Shown piece by piece: positions 35,635 through 44,069 of a stretch of 64,000 nt of DNA. The notes below the pieces were generated by a model, which saw nothing but the letters and a program-made list of their open reading frames with translations, was not told the DNA's origin and searched no databases. Source of the DNA: Pelagibacteraceae bacterium AG-426-E17 (GTDB lineage Bacteria > Pseudomonadota > Alphaproteobacteria > Pelagibacterales > Pelagibacteraceae); assembly GCA_003210095.1 (NCBI GenBank), contig QCNP01000001.1, forward strand, positions 418,001-482,000. Direction: 5' to 3'. The first letter of the stretch is position 1. Each line of letters starts with the position of its first letter. The position numbers were made by a program, and so were the translations under genes.

Positions 35635-37025
35635 TAAATTTCCTTTTTAAGTTTGTTTATCATTTTCTTTACATTTTCAAAAGATGTTCCTCCATATGAT
35701 TTCTTTGAGTTAACGGAATTATGCAACTTAGCGAGTTCTAGGATTTCTTTATTTAATCGTTTATCAATATTTTTAATCTGTTCTAAATTAAGCTCCTCAA
35801 ATGACAAATTTGTTCTTTCAGCAAAATTCACAATTTTTGAAGTGATTTTATAAGCCTCCCTAAAAGTAATATTTAAATTTTTTACTATGTTGTCAGCTAA
35901 GTCTGTTGCTGTTGTGTAGCCGACGTTTGCAGCACTAAGCATTTCTGATTTATTGATAATTAAACCTTTTAAAACTTCATCAAATATTAACAAACTATTT
36001 TTTAGTATATCAAATGAATTAAACACTAATTCTTTATCATCTTGCAGATCTTTAAAATAGGATAAAGGCAATCCCTTCAAAATAGTTAACATAGAAAGTA
36101 AAGAACCATAGCTCATCCCTGTTTTTCCTCTTAAATATTCTAAAGTATCAGGATTTTTTTTTTGAGGCATAATAGATGAACCTGTTACTAAGTTGTCTTT
36201 TAACTTTATAAAATTAAATTGATCAGAATTCCAAATAATTAGCTCCTCTGAAATCCTAGAAATATGCATGGAACACAAAGATACGTTATATAAAAAGTCT
36301 AAAACAAAATCTCTATCAGATACTGTATCTACCGAATTGTTTGTAGGCTTTTTGAATTTTAGTTTTTTTGTTGTATACCATCTGTCAATATTAAATGAAG
36401 TTCCAGAAATAGCACAAACTCCTAATGGATTTTCATTTAAATTTTCTAAACTATTCTTAAATCTCTTTCTATCCCTTATAAACATTTCGACACATGACAT
36501 AAAGTAATGTGCTAATGAAATAGGTTGAGCATTTTTGAGGTGTGTGAAACCTGGCAAAACGGTTTTTATATTCTTCTCTGCATTATGTGTTAGGCTTTTA
36601 ATTATTTTAATTAAGAGTTTATCGATTTCATTTACAGAATTTTTCATCCAAATTTTTAGATCTGTTAAAACCTGATCATTTCTAGATCTTGCGGTATGTA
36701 AAAATCCAGCATCATCTCCAATTAATTCAAATAACCTACTCTCAATATTCATATGAATATCCTCTTTGGAAATATCAAATTTGAATTTTTTCTTCTCCAT
36801 TTCATTTTTAATTCTATTCAAACCCCACAAAATTTTAGCTTTTACTTTGAGTGAAATAATTTTTTGCTTGTAAAGCATTTCCGTATGCGCAATTGAACCT
36901 TGAATATCTTCTTTGTACAATCGTTTATCTATATTTATAGAGGAACCTATTTTCTTAAAATTATTTGATGTTTGTTTCTTAATGCGCGAACTCCAAACTG
37001 CATAGTTGTTTTTATTTTTTCTCAT
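35634..37025 (-). CDS. argH: Argininosuccinate lyase
   Basis: ArgH cleaves argininosuccinate to arginine and fumarate. The 463-residue protein has the fumarase/aspartase-superfamily signature GSSIMPQKKNPD with the catalytic Ser loop, HTARSRNDQV, and PGFTHLKNAQPISLAHYFM. It heads the minus-strand operon argH-lptM-lysA and is divergent from tlpA across a 23-base gap, the alphaproteobacterial arrangement. Confidence 0.96.
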   Translation of the reverse strand: MRKNKNNYAVWSSRIKKQTSNNFKKIGSSINIDKRLYKEDIQGSIAHTEMLYKQKIISLKVKAKILWGLNRIKNEMEKKKFKFDISKEDIHMNIESRLFELIGDDAGFLHTARSRNDQVLTDLKIWMKNSVNEIDKLLIKIIKSLTHNAEKNIKTVLPGFTHLKNAQPISLAHYFMSCVEMFIRDRKRFKNSLENLNENPLGVCAISGTSFNIDRWYTTKKLKFKKPTNNSVDTVSDRDFVLDFLYNVSLCSMHISRISEELIIWNSDQFNFIKLKDNLVTGSSIMPQKKNPDTLEYLRGKTGMSYGSLLSMLTILKGLPLSYFKDLQDDKELVFNSFDILKNSLLIFDEVLKGLIINKSEMLSAANVGYTTATDLADNIVKNLNITFREAYKITSKIVNFAERTNLSFEELNLEQIKNIDKRLNKEILELAKLHNSVNSKKSYGGTSFENVKKMINKLKKEI

Positions 37026-37048
37026 GATAATTACTAATAATATTTAGT

Positions 37049-37576
37049 ATGCGTAATTTAATTAAATTTTTTATAGCAGTTATAATTATTTTTTCTACAT
37101 TTAGTAGCTATTCACAAGATTTAAATTTACCAAAAAATTTGGTTATTTACGATAAACCAAAAGAATACAAGGATGTATTTTTTAAAAATAGATTAAATGA
37201 GGAGACTAATTTAATCAAATACGAGGGAAAGCTATTATTAATGAACTTTTGGGCTACATGGTGTGAACCTTGCAAGGAAGAAATGCCATCACTTGATAAA
37301 CTAGCTGTTGATCAAAATTTTCAAAACTTAAAAATTTTACCAGTAAATATAGGCCAAGAAAAAACAAATAAGATTCAGGAGTTTTATGATAAAACTAAAA
37401 TCAAAAATTTGGAAATTTTTTATGATACGGACGTTAGACTAGCAAAAAAGTTTTTACTTAGAGGTGTACCAACAACACTCATAGTTGGCAAAGATGGAAA
37501 AGAATTTGCAAGAGTTGTTGGATCTATAGATTTCCAGGATGAAAGTTTTAAAACATGGCTTCAAGCCTTTGATTAA
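37049..37576 (+). CDS. tlpA: TlpA/ResA-type exported thioredoxin
   Basis: A 175-residue protein with an N-terminal export or anchor segment (NLIKFFIAVIIIFSTFSSYS) and a thioredoxin fold with the redox pair in MNFWATWCEPCKEEMPSL, plus the cis-proline segment GVPTTLIVGKDGKE. TlpA-type proteins keep periplasmic cysteines reduced, for example for cytochrome oxidase copper sites. It is divergent from argH and convergent with the HIG1 gene, overlapping it by four bases. Confidence 0.9.
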   Translation: MRNLIKFFIAVIIIFSTFSSYSQDLNLPKNLVIYDKPKEYKDVFFKNRLNEETNLIKYEGKLLLMNFWATWCEPCKEEMPSLDKLAVDQNFQNLKILPVNIGQEKTNKIQEFYDKTKIKNLEIFYDTDVRLAKKFLLRGVPTTLIVGKDGKEFARVVGSIDFQDESFKTWLQAFD

Positions 37577-37776
37577 TCCTTAAAGAAATATGCAAGACAA
37601 ACTAAAACTATTATGGCAATAAATTGTAGAAGAACTCTAAGTTGCATAAGTTTATTTGAGTATTTTTTGCTTGTCGAACCACCTTTAAAAAGAGTACCAA
37701 TACCTAAAACTAAAACAATAGCTACAGCTAATATTAAAACAATTGCTATTACTTTTATAAATATTTCAGAAACCAT
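37573..37776 (-). CDS. HIG1-domain small membrane protein
   Basis: A 67-residue protein with two membrane helices: IFIKVIAIVLILAVAIVLVLGIGTLF and LLQFIAIIVLVCLAYFF. The family loop SKKYSNKLMQLRVLLQ between them is the HIG1 (hypoxia-induced) domain pattern, with the NKLMxxRVLLQ core. Mitochondrial relatives act in respiratory supercomplexes. A respiratory role in this bacterium is inference. The gene is convergent with tlpA. Confidence 0.85.
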   Translation of the reverse strand: MVSEIFIKVIAIVLILAVAIVLVLGIGTLFKGGSTSKKYSNKLMQLRVLLQFIAIIVLVCLAYFFKD

Positions 37777-37826
37777 TAAAACTATTTATTACATATATAT
37801 AAAAAAAAAAATAAAATAATTTGTTT

Positions 37827-38486
37827 ATGACATTTTGCCTTGATACAAAAATTATAAAACCAGACACTAATAATGATATAAAAAATATTGTAGTTTTGCT
37901 CCATGGTTATGGAGGGGATGCAAATGATATTGCACAAGTAACATTAAATTGGAAAAGATTTTTACCCAATACACTTTTTATATGTCCAAATGCTCCAGAA
38001 ACATGTTCAATAAATCCATCTGGATTTCAGTGGTTTGACCTTAGTCAAGATGATGAAGAATTTGTTCTAAATGAAAGTAAAAAAAACGAGTTAATCCTAA
38101 AAAAATTTTTGAAAGAAATTAACGAAAAATTTTCATTACCTAACTCAAAAATTTGTATATCTGGATTTAGTCAAGGTTGCATGATGTCGATCAATGTAGG
38201 ACTTTCATCAGATGATAAATATTCTGGAGTCCTAGGTTTCTCTGGAAAAATTATTAACAAAAAAGATTTATCTAAAAGAATAAATTTTAAGCCAGAAATT
38301 ATGCTGATACATGGTGAAAATGATGAAATTGTTTCATGTGTAAATTCTTTAGAAGCTAAAGATTTTCTAGAAAGAAACAAAGTTCCAGTTAAACTCGAGA
38401 TAATCAAAAATTGCGGTCATCATATACCTATTGAAGCATCAAGTATAGGATTAAAATTTATTAAAAAAATATTAAATATAAATTAA
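37827..38486 (+). CDS. Phospholipase/carboxylesterase family hydrolase
   Basis: A 219-residue alpha/beta hydrolase of the LysoPLA/APT family. It shows the oxyanion segment VVLLHGYGGDANDIAQV, the nucleophile elbow ISGFSQGCMMSI, the acid residue in LIHGENDEIVS, and the catalytic His in NCGHHIPIEA. It should hydrolyse carboxylic esters in the cytoplasm; the natural substrate is unknown. The ATG at 37827 is preferred over the TTG six bases upstream. Confidence 0.88.
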   Translation: MTFCLDTKIIKPDTNNDIKNIVVLLHGYGGDANDIAQVTLNWKRFLPNTLFICPNAPETCSINPSGFQWFDLSQDDEEFVLNESKKNELILKKFLKEINEKFSLPNSKICISGFSQGCMMSINVGLSSDDKYSGVLGFSGKIINKKDLSKRINFKPEIMLIHGENDEIVSCVNSLEAKDFLERNKVPVKLEIIKNCGHHIPIEASSIGLKFIKKILNIN

Positions 38487-38543
38487 TTTAAAATTAACAA
38501 TTTGAAGCATTGAATTAATATTTCTTTTAGGTTAATTTAAATT

Positions 38544-39110
38544 ATGAATTTTCAAGATCATAACGTTTCATTGGAAAAATGTCCTGCGTTAGTATTGAAT
38601 GCAGACTATAGACCACTAAGTTATTATCCATTGTCTTTATGGAGTTGGCAAGATTCAATTAAATCAGTTTTTTTAGATAGAGTTTCAATAGTTTCTTATT
38701 ATGATAGAGTAATTAGAAGCCCCTCTTTCAGCATGAAGCTACCAAGTGTAATTGCTCTTAAGAGTTATATAAAGCCACTTTCAAATCCAAATTTCACAAG
38801 ATTTAATGTTTTTTTAAGAGATAAATTTTCTTGTCAATATTGTGGAAGCAAACATGAGTTAACTTTTGATCATTTATTGCCAAGATCAAAAGGAGGAAAA
38901 ACTGATTGGGATAATGTAGTTACGGCTTGTTCAGCCTGTAATGTAAAAAAAGGTGGTCGATTATTAGAAAAATCTGGAATGAAATTGAACCAAAGACCCT
39001 TTCAACCCACTACTGAAGATCTTCATAAAAATGGTAGAAATTTTCCACCAAACTTTTTACACAAAAGTTGGATGGACTATTTATATTGGGATGTTGAACT
39101 TGAACCTTAA
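38544..39110 (+). CDS. HNH endonuclease family protein
   Basis: A 188-residue HNH-family protein common in alphaproteobacteria and cyanobacteria. N-terminal part: ALVLNADYRPLSYYPLSLWSWQDSIKSV. The nuclease core has two zinc pairs (CQYCG and CSACN) around the HNH residues in LTFDHLLPRSKGGKTDWDNVV. It is a stand-alone gene without a methylase or specificity partner nearby, so I do not read it as restriction. The cellular role of this conserved group is not established. Confidence 0.88.
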   Translation: MNFQDHNVSLEKCPALVLNADYRPLSYYPLSLWSWQDSIKSVFLDRVSIVSYYDRVIRSPSFSMKLPSVIALKSYIKPLSNPNFTRFNVFLRDKFSCQYCGSKHELTFDHLLPRSKGGKTDWDNVVTACSACNVKKGGRLLEKSGMKLNQRPFQPTTEDLHKNGRNFPPNFLHKSWMDYLYWDVELEP

Positions 39111-39644
39111 TTAAATTTTTTCTGATATATTTATTGCAATTTTAGAGCCAGTTTTAATCACTTTATCAAAAATAGAATAAATTCCATCTTTAGTTGCTCC
39201 TTCATCATATGCAATATCTTTATGATCTATCTCATCTTGTCTAAACTTTTCTATTTTTTTTCTTAAAACTTTTTCATCGTTCCTGATTTCTTTTATCTGA
39301 TTTAAATAATGTTCATCAATTACTTCTTCTACAGAAGCTGTGCAAAGCATCGCTGCTTTTTTCCCTAGTAAAGTACTCCCAAAACCTAAACCTAATCCCA
39401 AAAGATCCCATAAAGGTAAAAATTTAGTTGGTTCAATACCTCTTTTTTTAATTTCTTTTTCAAAAAATTCACAGTGTTCTACCTCGTGTTCTTTCATGTG
39501 TTCAATAGTTTTCTTTAATTCTTCATTTTTCACTATCGTATTTAATGCTAATAATTGGCCTTCATAAATTTTGATGGCTCCTCTCTCACCTGCGTGATCT
39601 ACTCTAATAAATTCTTCAATTTTTTTTTTATTACTTTTTTGCAT
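39111..39644 (-). CDS. coq7: COQ7-type demethoxyubiquinone hydroxylase
   Basis: A 177-residue di-iron monooxygenase that hydroxylates demethoxyubiquinol, a late step of ubiquinone synthesis. The carboxylate-bridged iron ligands are in IRVDHAGERGAIKIYEGQ, EHEVEHCEFFE, SVEEVIDEHY and DEIDHKDIAYDEGA. COQ7 is an alphaproteobacterial and mitochondrial alternative to UbiF. It works with UbiB and UbiE encoded at 27.4-29.7 kb. I use the ATG at 39644; a start at 39662 would overlap dsbB further. Confidence 0.92.
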   Translation of the reverse strand: MQKSNKKKIEEFIRVDHAGERGAIKIYEGQLLALNTIVKNEELKKTIEHMKEHEVEHCEFFEKEIKKRGIEPTKFLPLWDLLGLGLGFGSTLLGKKAAMLCTASVEEVIDEHYLNQIKEIRNDEKVLRKKIEKFRQDEIDHKDIAYDEGATKDGIYSIFDKVIKTGSKIAINISEKI

Positions 39645-40104
39645 ATTTAAATATATAAACAATGGCCATAGTTAAAACAAACGAATTTATGAAATTTAAA
39701 GTCGCAAGCGATACACCAAATAATGAAAAATCAACATTTTTGCAATCAGGCTGAATCTCTTTAAGAGATCTTAGAATTTCTTCTTTATTAACAATTCCAG
39801 TGTTTATATTAGTACATGAAAAAAGTGGTTCTATAATACCTTTTTCGATACCAACATGATATCCGGATATTAAAAAACTTGATATGAAAGTTAATGCTAA
39901 AAGCACTAATAATAAATTTTTATTATTATAAAAAAAATAGGTTAAAGCAATTATCAAAGCTATCAGGTATGGTAATCTTTGATAGAGACAAAGTATACAA
40001 GGTTTAAAACCAAGAATATATTCAATATATAAAGCCGCTATTAAAGAGAATAAACTTAAAGTGAAAATGAATAAAAAAAAAATTTTAATTTTTTGTTCTG
40101 ACAT
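39631..40104 (-). CDS. dsbB: DsbB-family disulfide bond formation protein
   Basis: A 157-residue membrane protein with four helices and two periplasmic cysteine pairs: CILC in GFKPCILCLYQRLPYLIAL, and the second pair in LFSCTN and QPDCKN. It would pass electrons from a DsbA-type oxidase to ubiquinone; no dsbA is in this window. It overlaps coq7 by 14 bases, linking it to quinone synthesis by position, and lies four bases after the DedA-like gene. Confidence 0.88.
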   Translation of the reverse strand: MSEQKIKIFFLFIFTLSLFSLIAALYIEYILGFKPCILCLYQRLPYLIALIIALTYFFYNNKNLLLVLLALTFISSFLISGYHVGIEKGIIEPLFSCTNINTGIVNKEEILRSLKEIQPDCKNVDFSLFGVSLATLNFINSFVLTMAIVYIFKYAKK

Positions 40105-40108
40105 ATAT

Positions 40109-40714
40109 TTAAAAATTTATAAGAAATTTATACACAAAAAATGCAAAAACTATAATAATTATTGATACCAATATTGAGACTGGCAATAGTTTCTTTTCAA
40201 TAATTTTTTTCATTGTGGCACCAAAATTTCCAAGTAGAAATGCAATTATAAAAAATCTTGATCCTCTAGTCAGTAGCGAAACTATAACGAAATAAAAAAA
40301 ATTAAAGTGGACAAAGCCGCTAGTAATTGTAAGTAATTTAAAAGGAACTGGTGTAAAACCCGCAATTGCTAACAATGTAATCCAGGCGATTGCGCCCCCA
40401 TCGGAGGAAACCTTATCTTTCAAAAAATTTGTATTATCAACTCCATATAATTCAAAAATTTTTATTCCAATCTCGTTGAAGAAAATAAATCCTATTAAAT
40501 ATCCTAAACACGCACCTAAAACTGACCCTGTTGTTGCTATTATTGCTATTTTCTTCCACTCACTTTTTTTTGCAAGAGTCATTGGAATTATAAATACATC
40601 TGGAGGTATAGGAAAAATAAAGCTTTCAATAAAGGATATAAATCCTAAAAATTTTTTTGAGTTTTTATGGCCAGCTATTCTAATTGAATTATTGTAAATA
40701 TTTTTAATAATCAT
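40109..40714 (-). CDS. YqaA/DedA-family membrane protein
   Basis: A 201-residue inner-membrane protein of the SNARE-associated / DedA superfamily, YqaA branch. It shows FIESFIFPIPPDVFIIPMTLA, a small-residue helix GSVLGACLGYLIGF and AGFTPVPFKLLTITSGF, the proline-bearing re-entrant loop. Relatives move lipids or keep membrane potential. It precedes dsbB and coq7 on the minus strand. Confidence 0.85.
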   Translation of the reverse strand: MIIKNIYNNSIRIAGHKNSKKFLGFISFIESFIFPIPPDVFIIPMTLAKKSEWKKIAIIATTGSVLGACLGYLIGFIFFNEIGIKIFELYGVDNTNFLKDKVSSDGGAIAWITLLAIAGFTPVPFKLLTITSGFVHFNFFYFVIVSLLTRGSRFFIIAFLLGNFGATMKKIIEKKLLPVSILVSIIIIVFAFFVYKFLINF

Positions 40715-40771
40715 TTAACTATTCTAAAAACTCTATTTATACTATAAATTTTAAATTATATTAAATAAAAA

Positions 40772-40858
40772 GGGCGAATGGCGGAACTGGTAGACGCGTT
40801 GGACTCAAAATCCAATAGCAGCAATGTTGTGAGAGTTCGATTCTCTCTTCGCCCACCA
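40772..40858 (+). tRNA. tRNA-Leu (anticodon CAA)
   Basis: An 87-base class II tRNA. The acceptor stem GGGCGAA pairs with TTCGCCC, followed by discriminator A and an encoded CCA. The anticodon arm TTGGA-CTCAAAA-TCCAA gives CAA, reading UUG. A long variable arm (AGCAGCAATGTTGT region) and GTTCGATTC T-loop are visible, as expected for leucine. Confidence 0.95.
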
Positions 40859-40866
40859 ATTAAAGT

Positions 40867-42567
40867 ATGAAATTGAAAAATTTTAATAATTTGTTAGATC
40901 TTTTTTTTGATCAATATAACAAACAAGATAAAAATAAGATTTTTTTAACTAACTTAGGTAATCCTAAACATAAATTAAGTTGGGAAAAAACCTATTTAAT
41001 TGTTAATCACTTATCAAATAATATATCAAAAGATATTAAGTTAGGTGATAGATGTATCTTAATATCCGAGAATAGACCAGAATGGTTTATATCTGATTTA
41101 GCAATTATGTTAGCAGGCGGAATTAGTGTGCCATCATATACTACCTATACCACTAAAGATTATGAATATATTATAAATGATTGTGAGCCTTCAATTGTAA
41201 TAGTCTCAAATGATGATCAATTTAAAAAAATTAAAGATATATTAGATTATAAAAAAATAAAAAAAATTATTTCTTTTGACAGATTAAAAAATCTACAATT
41301 TGAAAATTATCTATGTATAGAAGATATTATTAATAAAAAAGATAATTTTGAAAACTTCGATAACGAAATAAGTTTAAAGCGTTCAGATCCAGCCTGTATT
41401 ATATATACATCTGGTACACAAGGAAATCCTAAAGGGGTAATTTTAAGTCATGGAGGAATTCTAAGTAATTGTGAGGGTGGCTACGAATTACTCAAATCAA
41501 TTATATCAAAAGATATGAAATTTTTGACTTGGCTTCCACTATCACATTCCTATGAACACACTGTACAATTTATACAAATTGCAGTAGGTGCAAAAGTTTT
41601 TTACGCAGAAAGTATAGATAAACTTCTCAAAAATATTAGCGATTGTTCACCTGATATTATGACCGCTGTTCCAAGATTTTACCAAAACCTATACCAAAAA
41701 ATAAATTCTACTTTTAGTAAAGCCAAAGGTATTAAAAAATTCCTAGTTGAAAATACTGTAAAACTTGGCACAAAAAAATTTAAAAAAGAAAAAATGACTA
41801 TTAAAGAAAAAATGATAAATAAAATATGTGAAATCACAGTTCGATCTAAGATAAAAAAACAATTCGGTGGTAGTTTAAAAACATTTGTATCTGGCGGTGG
41901 TGCACTCGACCCAAAAATTGGTACTTTTTTAAATTCAATAGGATTACCAACTTTACAAGGATATGGCTTAACAGAAAGTTCTCCTGTTGTAAGTTGCAAC
42001 CCAATTGAGGATATAAGAATTGAAACAGTAGGAATTCCTTTTAGATGCAATAATGTAAAAATAGCTGAGGACGGTGAGATATTAGTTAAAGGAGAAAATG
42101 TAATGTTGGGTTATTGGAACAAAAAAGCTGAAACAAATAAAATTTTAGTGGATGGATGGCTTCATACAGGAGACATTGGAAATTTTGTAAATGGTTACTT
42201 AAAAATTACAGATAGAAAAAAAGACATATTAATTACCCCGGGTGGTGACAATATCTCGCCAGTTAAAGTAGAAACTGCACTAACTAATTCAAATTTTATA
42301 GAGCAAAGTTTAGTATACGGTGATAACAAACCTTATCTTGTAGCTTTAATAGTTTTAAATTCTGAAATTAATATAAAAGATAAAGAATTAAATGATGAGA
42401 TAGAAAAAATAAATAAAAATCTAACCAAAATAGAAAAAATAAAAAAATATTTTGTAATAAAAAAAAAATTTTCAATTGAAAATGGAATGATGACACCAAC
42501 ATTAAAGCTTAAAAGATATAAAATAATAAATATTTATAAAAAAGATTTTGAAAAACTTTATAATTAA
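40867..42567 (+). CDS. Long-chain acyl-CoA synthetase (AMP-binding)
   Basis: A 566-residue adenylate-forming enzyme. The AMP/ATP loop is ACIIYTSGTQGNPKGVILSHGG, followed by MTAVPRFYQNLY, GYGLTESSPVVSCN, GWLHTGDIG and the hinge ITDRKKDILITPGGDNISP. The best match is the FadD/FAA1-like group that activates fatty acids to acyl-CoA. It starts nine bases after tRNA-Leu. No beta-oxidation genes lie beside it except the thiolase 6 kb away. Confidence 0.88.
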   Translation: MKLKNFNNLLDLFFDQYNKQDKNKIFLTNLGNPKHKLSWEKTYLIVNHLSNNISKDIKLGDRCILISENRPEWFISDLAIMLAGGISVPSYTTYTTKDYEYIINDCEPSIVIVSNDDQFKKIKDILDYKKIKKIISFDRLKNLQFENYLCIEDIINKKDNFENFDNEISLKRSDPACIIYTSGTQGNPKGVILSHGGILSNCEGGYELLKSIISKDMKFLTWLPLSHSYEHTVQFIQIAVGAKVFYAESIDKLLKNISDCSPDIMTAVPRFYQNLYQKINSTFSKAKGIKKFLVENTVKLGTKKFKKEKMTIKEKMINKICEITVRSKIKKQFGGSLKTFVSGGGALDPKIGTFLNSIGLPTLQGYGLTESSPVVSCNPIEDIRIETVGIPFRCNNVKIAEDGEILVKGENVMLGYWNKKAETNKILVDGWLHTGDIGNFVNGYLKITDRKKDILITPGGDNISPVKVETALTNSNFIEQSLVYGDNKPYLVALIVLNSEINIKDKELNDEIEKINKNLTKIEKIKKYFVIKKKFSIENGMMTPTLKLKRYKIINIYKKDFEKLYN

Positions 42568-42725
42568 TAATTATTTAAAACAGTTGATTAGTCGCATAAA
42601 CATTAATGTTTTTACTTTTAAATTAATAATAAATTAAAAAAAATTTTTTTTACTTTCACAACTAATTTAATCAATAATTATATGTTTGACATAACATAAG
42701 AAAAAATTTAAAAATTATACTAATA

Positions 42726-42744
42726 ACGAATCAAAAAGATTCGT
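42726..42744 (+). promoter_or_regulatory. 5' hairpin and promoter region of the tiny basic gene
   Basis: ACGAATC-AAAAA-GATTCGT is a perfect seven-pair hairpin. A TATACT (42716-42721) lies just upstream, so the hairpin could be the 5' end of the transcript. A consensus TTGACA is present at 42686-42691, but its spacing to TATACT is 24 bases, too long. A weaker TAAAAA at 42709 is at 17. The exact promoter is open. Confidence 0.4.
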
Positions 42745-42763
42745 AACAAACAGGGAGCTAAAG

Positions 42764-42835
42764 ATGGCTAAAAGAAGAAAAAAAGCTAAAAAAAAAGCTA
42801 AAAAGAAAGCTAAAAAAAGAAGAAGAAGAAGATAA
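42764..42835 (+). CDS. Minute Lys/Arg/Ala-rich basic protein, 23 residues
   Basis: A 23-codon gene with a strong ribosome site (GGGAG, six bases before the ATG) and an intrinsic terminator 14 bases after its stop. The product starts MAKRRKKAKKK, repeats the unit AKKK, and ends in five Arg. It contains only Met, Ala, Lys and Arg, so all but five residues are basic. Such a peptide can hardly do anything but bind nucleic acid or another polyanion. Comparable cases are the small ribosomal peptide Thx and histone-H1-like tails, but I see no proof of homology. Leader hairpin, ribosome site and terminator argue that it is real and strongly expressed. Confidence 0.7.
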   Translation: MAKRRKKAKKKAKKKAKKRRRRR

Positions 42836-42848
42836 TATTCTTTTCTTT

Positions 42849-42891
42849 AAAAACGCTTCTCATAACGATTGTGTGGGAAGCGTTTTTTTTT
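42849..42891. terminator. Bidirectional rho-independent terminator
   Basis: AAAAACGCTTC pairs with GAAGCGTTTTT over 11 bases, extendable to 13, with a 13-base loop, and T runs lie on both strands. It ends the tiny basic gene on the plus strand. The carD stop codon (42892-42890) sits in its T tract, so it also ends carD on the minus strand. Confidence 0.9.
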
Positions 42892-43786
42892 ATTCCGGTT
42901 CTTCATTTTCATTATTATCACCTAGACCAGTATCTTCGTTTTCTCCCAGGTTTTGAGGATTTTCTTTATTTATCTCAACTTCGCTTTTAGGATCTTTTTG
43001 CAACGCTACATTTTTATCTAAGTTTCTTTTTAATGCTTTATCAAGTTTTTTTTGTGTATTTTCAAATGACAAATTTAAAACTATTTGAAATTCTGATAGA
43101 ATTCTTTCGTAAGCCTTTTCAAACAATTGTCTTTCGCTATATGATTGGTCAATCATAATATCATCCCCTTTATTCAAATCCCTCACTACTTCTGCTAAAT
43201 CATATACTTTACCAGATGTAATTTTCTGTTCGTACTCCTGAGCTCTTCTGCTCCACATGGATCTTTTAATCTTAGGCTTGCCTTTAAGGATTGATATAGA
43301 TTTATTTACCTGGTTTATAGTAGAAAGAGGTCGAAGATGTGTTTGTTTATTAATTGGAAGAAGACCTATAGCTTTGTCTTTTTCAAATTTTATGTCATAG
43401 CATTGCACCTCAATACCTCCTATTTTTTTTTGACTAATTGATAGTATTTGTCCAACACCATGTTTTGGATAAACTACATAATCTTTAACTTTAAAATCTC
43501 TTTTTTCGGTCGCTTGTTTTTTAATTTTTACTATTTCTGGTTTCTGGTCTGGACTTTTATTGAATTTAGTATTTTCATTTTGTTTAATAATTTTTTTTGT
43601 TTCTTTATTTTTTTCTTTTGTATTTGCTTTAATTTCTTTTTTTATTAATTTAGGTCTACCTTTTTTTTTTAATATTTTTAATTTAACTTTTTTATTAAAC
43701 TTTTTTACAGTTTTCTTTTTTTCAGTCTTTTGTTTTTTTTTTTTAAAGGTTTTCTTTAAAATACTTTTCAAATTTATTTTCTTCAT
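42890..43786 (-). CDS. CarD-family RNA polymerase regulator with long basic N-terminus
   Basis: A 298-residue protein. Residues 97-260 are the CarD/CdnL module: [20 protein letters not shown] (RNA polymerase-interacting Tudor-like domain), [16 protein letters not shown], and a helical DNA-contacting part with [13 protein letters not shown] and LAEVVRDL. CarD stabilises the open promoter complex. Ahead of it is an unusual run of about 95 mostly Lys residues, and behind it an acidic tail (NENEEPE). Typical relatives are about 160-200 residues. The start at 43786 overlaps fdxA by 44 bases. Beginning near the CarD domain is unsupported because no start codon with a ribosome site is seen there. 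Confidence 0.85.
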   Translation of the reverse strand: MKKINLKSILKKTFKKKKQKTEKKKTVKKFNKKVKLKILKKKGRPKLIKKEIKANTKEKNKETKKIIKQNENTKFNKSPDQKPEIVKIKKQATEKRDFKVKDYVVYPKHGVGQILSISQKKIGGIEVQCYDIKFEKDKAIGLLPINKQTHLRPLSTINQVNKSISILKGKPKIKRSMWSRRAQEYEQKITSGKVYDLAEVVRDLNKGDDIMIDQSYSERQLFEKAYERILSEFQIVLNLSFENTQKKLDKALKRNLDKNVALQKDPKSEVEINKENPQNLGENEDTGLGDNNENEEPE

Positions 43787-44069
43787 TTTTATATTTTTCG
43801 TGATCGGATGGTGGAGTTTTTTTCTCTGAGATATTTGGCCATAATTCTGAATACTTTTTATTGACTTCTACCCATTTTTCTGAACCAGGTTCGGTATCTG
43901 CTTTTATAGCATCAACCGGACATTCAGGTTCACAAACGCCACAATCTATACACTCATCTGGTTTAATTACAAGCATATTTTTTCCCTCATAAAAACAGTC
44001 CACAGGACAAACCTCTACACAGTCCATTAGCTTACATTTTATACATTTATCATTTACTATGTATGTCAT
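43743..44069 (-). CDS. fdxA: Seven-iron ferredoxin (FdxA type)
   Basis: A 108-residue ferredoxin with one 3Fe-4S and one 4Fe-4S cluster. Cysteine pattern: [18 protein letters not shown], then [16 protein letters not shown]. The C-terminal extension with [10 protein letters not shown] is the FdxA type found in alphaproteobacteria. It is an electron carrier in the cytoplasm. The order helicase-(other)-fdxA-carD is conserved. The stop lies inside a run of 12 T (43733-43744) that also encodes Lys codons of carD. Confidence 0.95.
   Translation of the reverse strand: MTYIVNDKCIKCKLMDCVEVCPVDCFYEGKNMLVIKPDECIDCGVCEPECPVDAIKADTEPGSEKWVEVNKKYSELWPNISEKKTPPSDHEKYKNEENKFEKYFKENL

Noticed and set aside
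38544-39110. HNH gene as part of a restriction or mobile element
   Set aside because: No methylase, recombinase, intron boundary or flanking repeat is present; the family is a conserved stand-alone chromosomal gene.
43448-43829. Plus-strand frames rich in Phe and Leu opposite carD (66 and 89 codons)
   Set aside because: They are the complement of the Lys-rich carD head; all-Phe strings without ribosome sites. CarD and fdxA have clear domains on the other strand.
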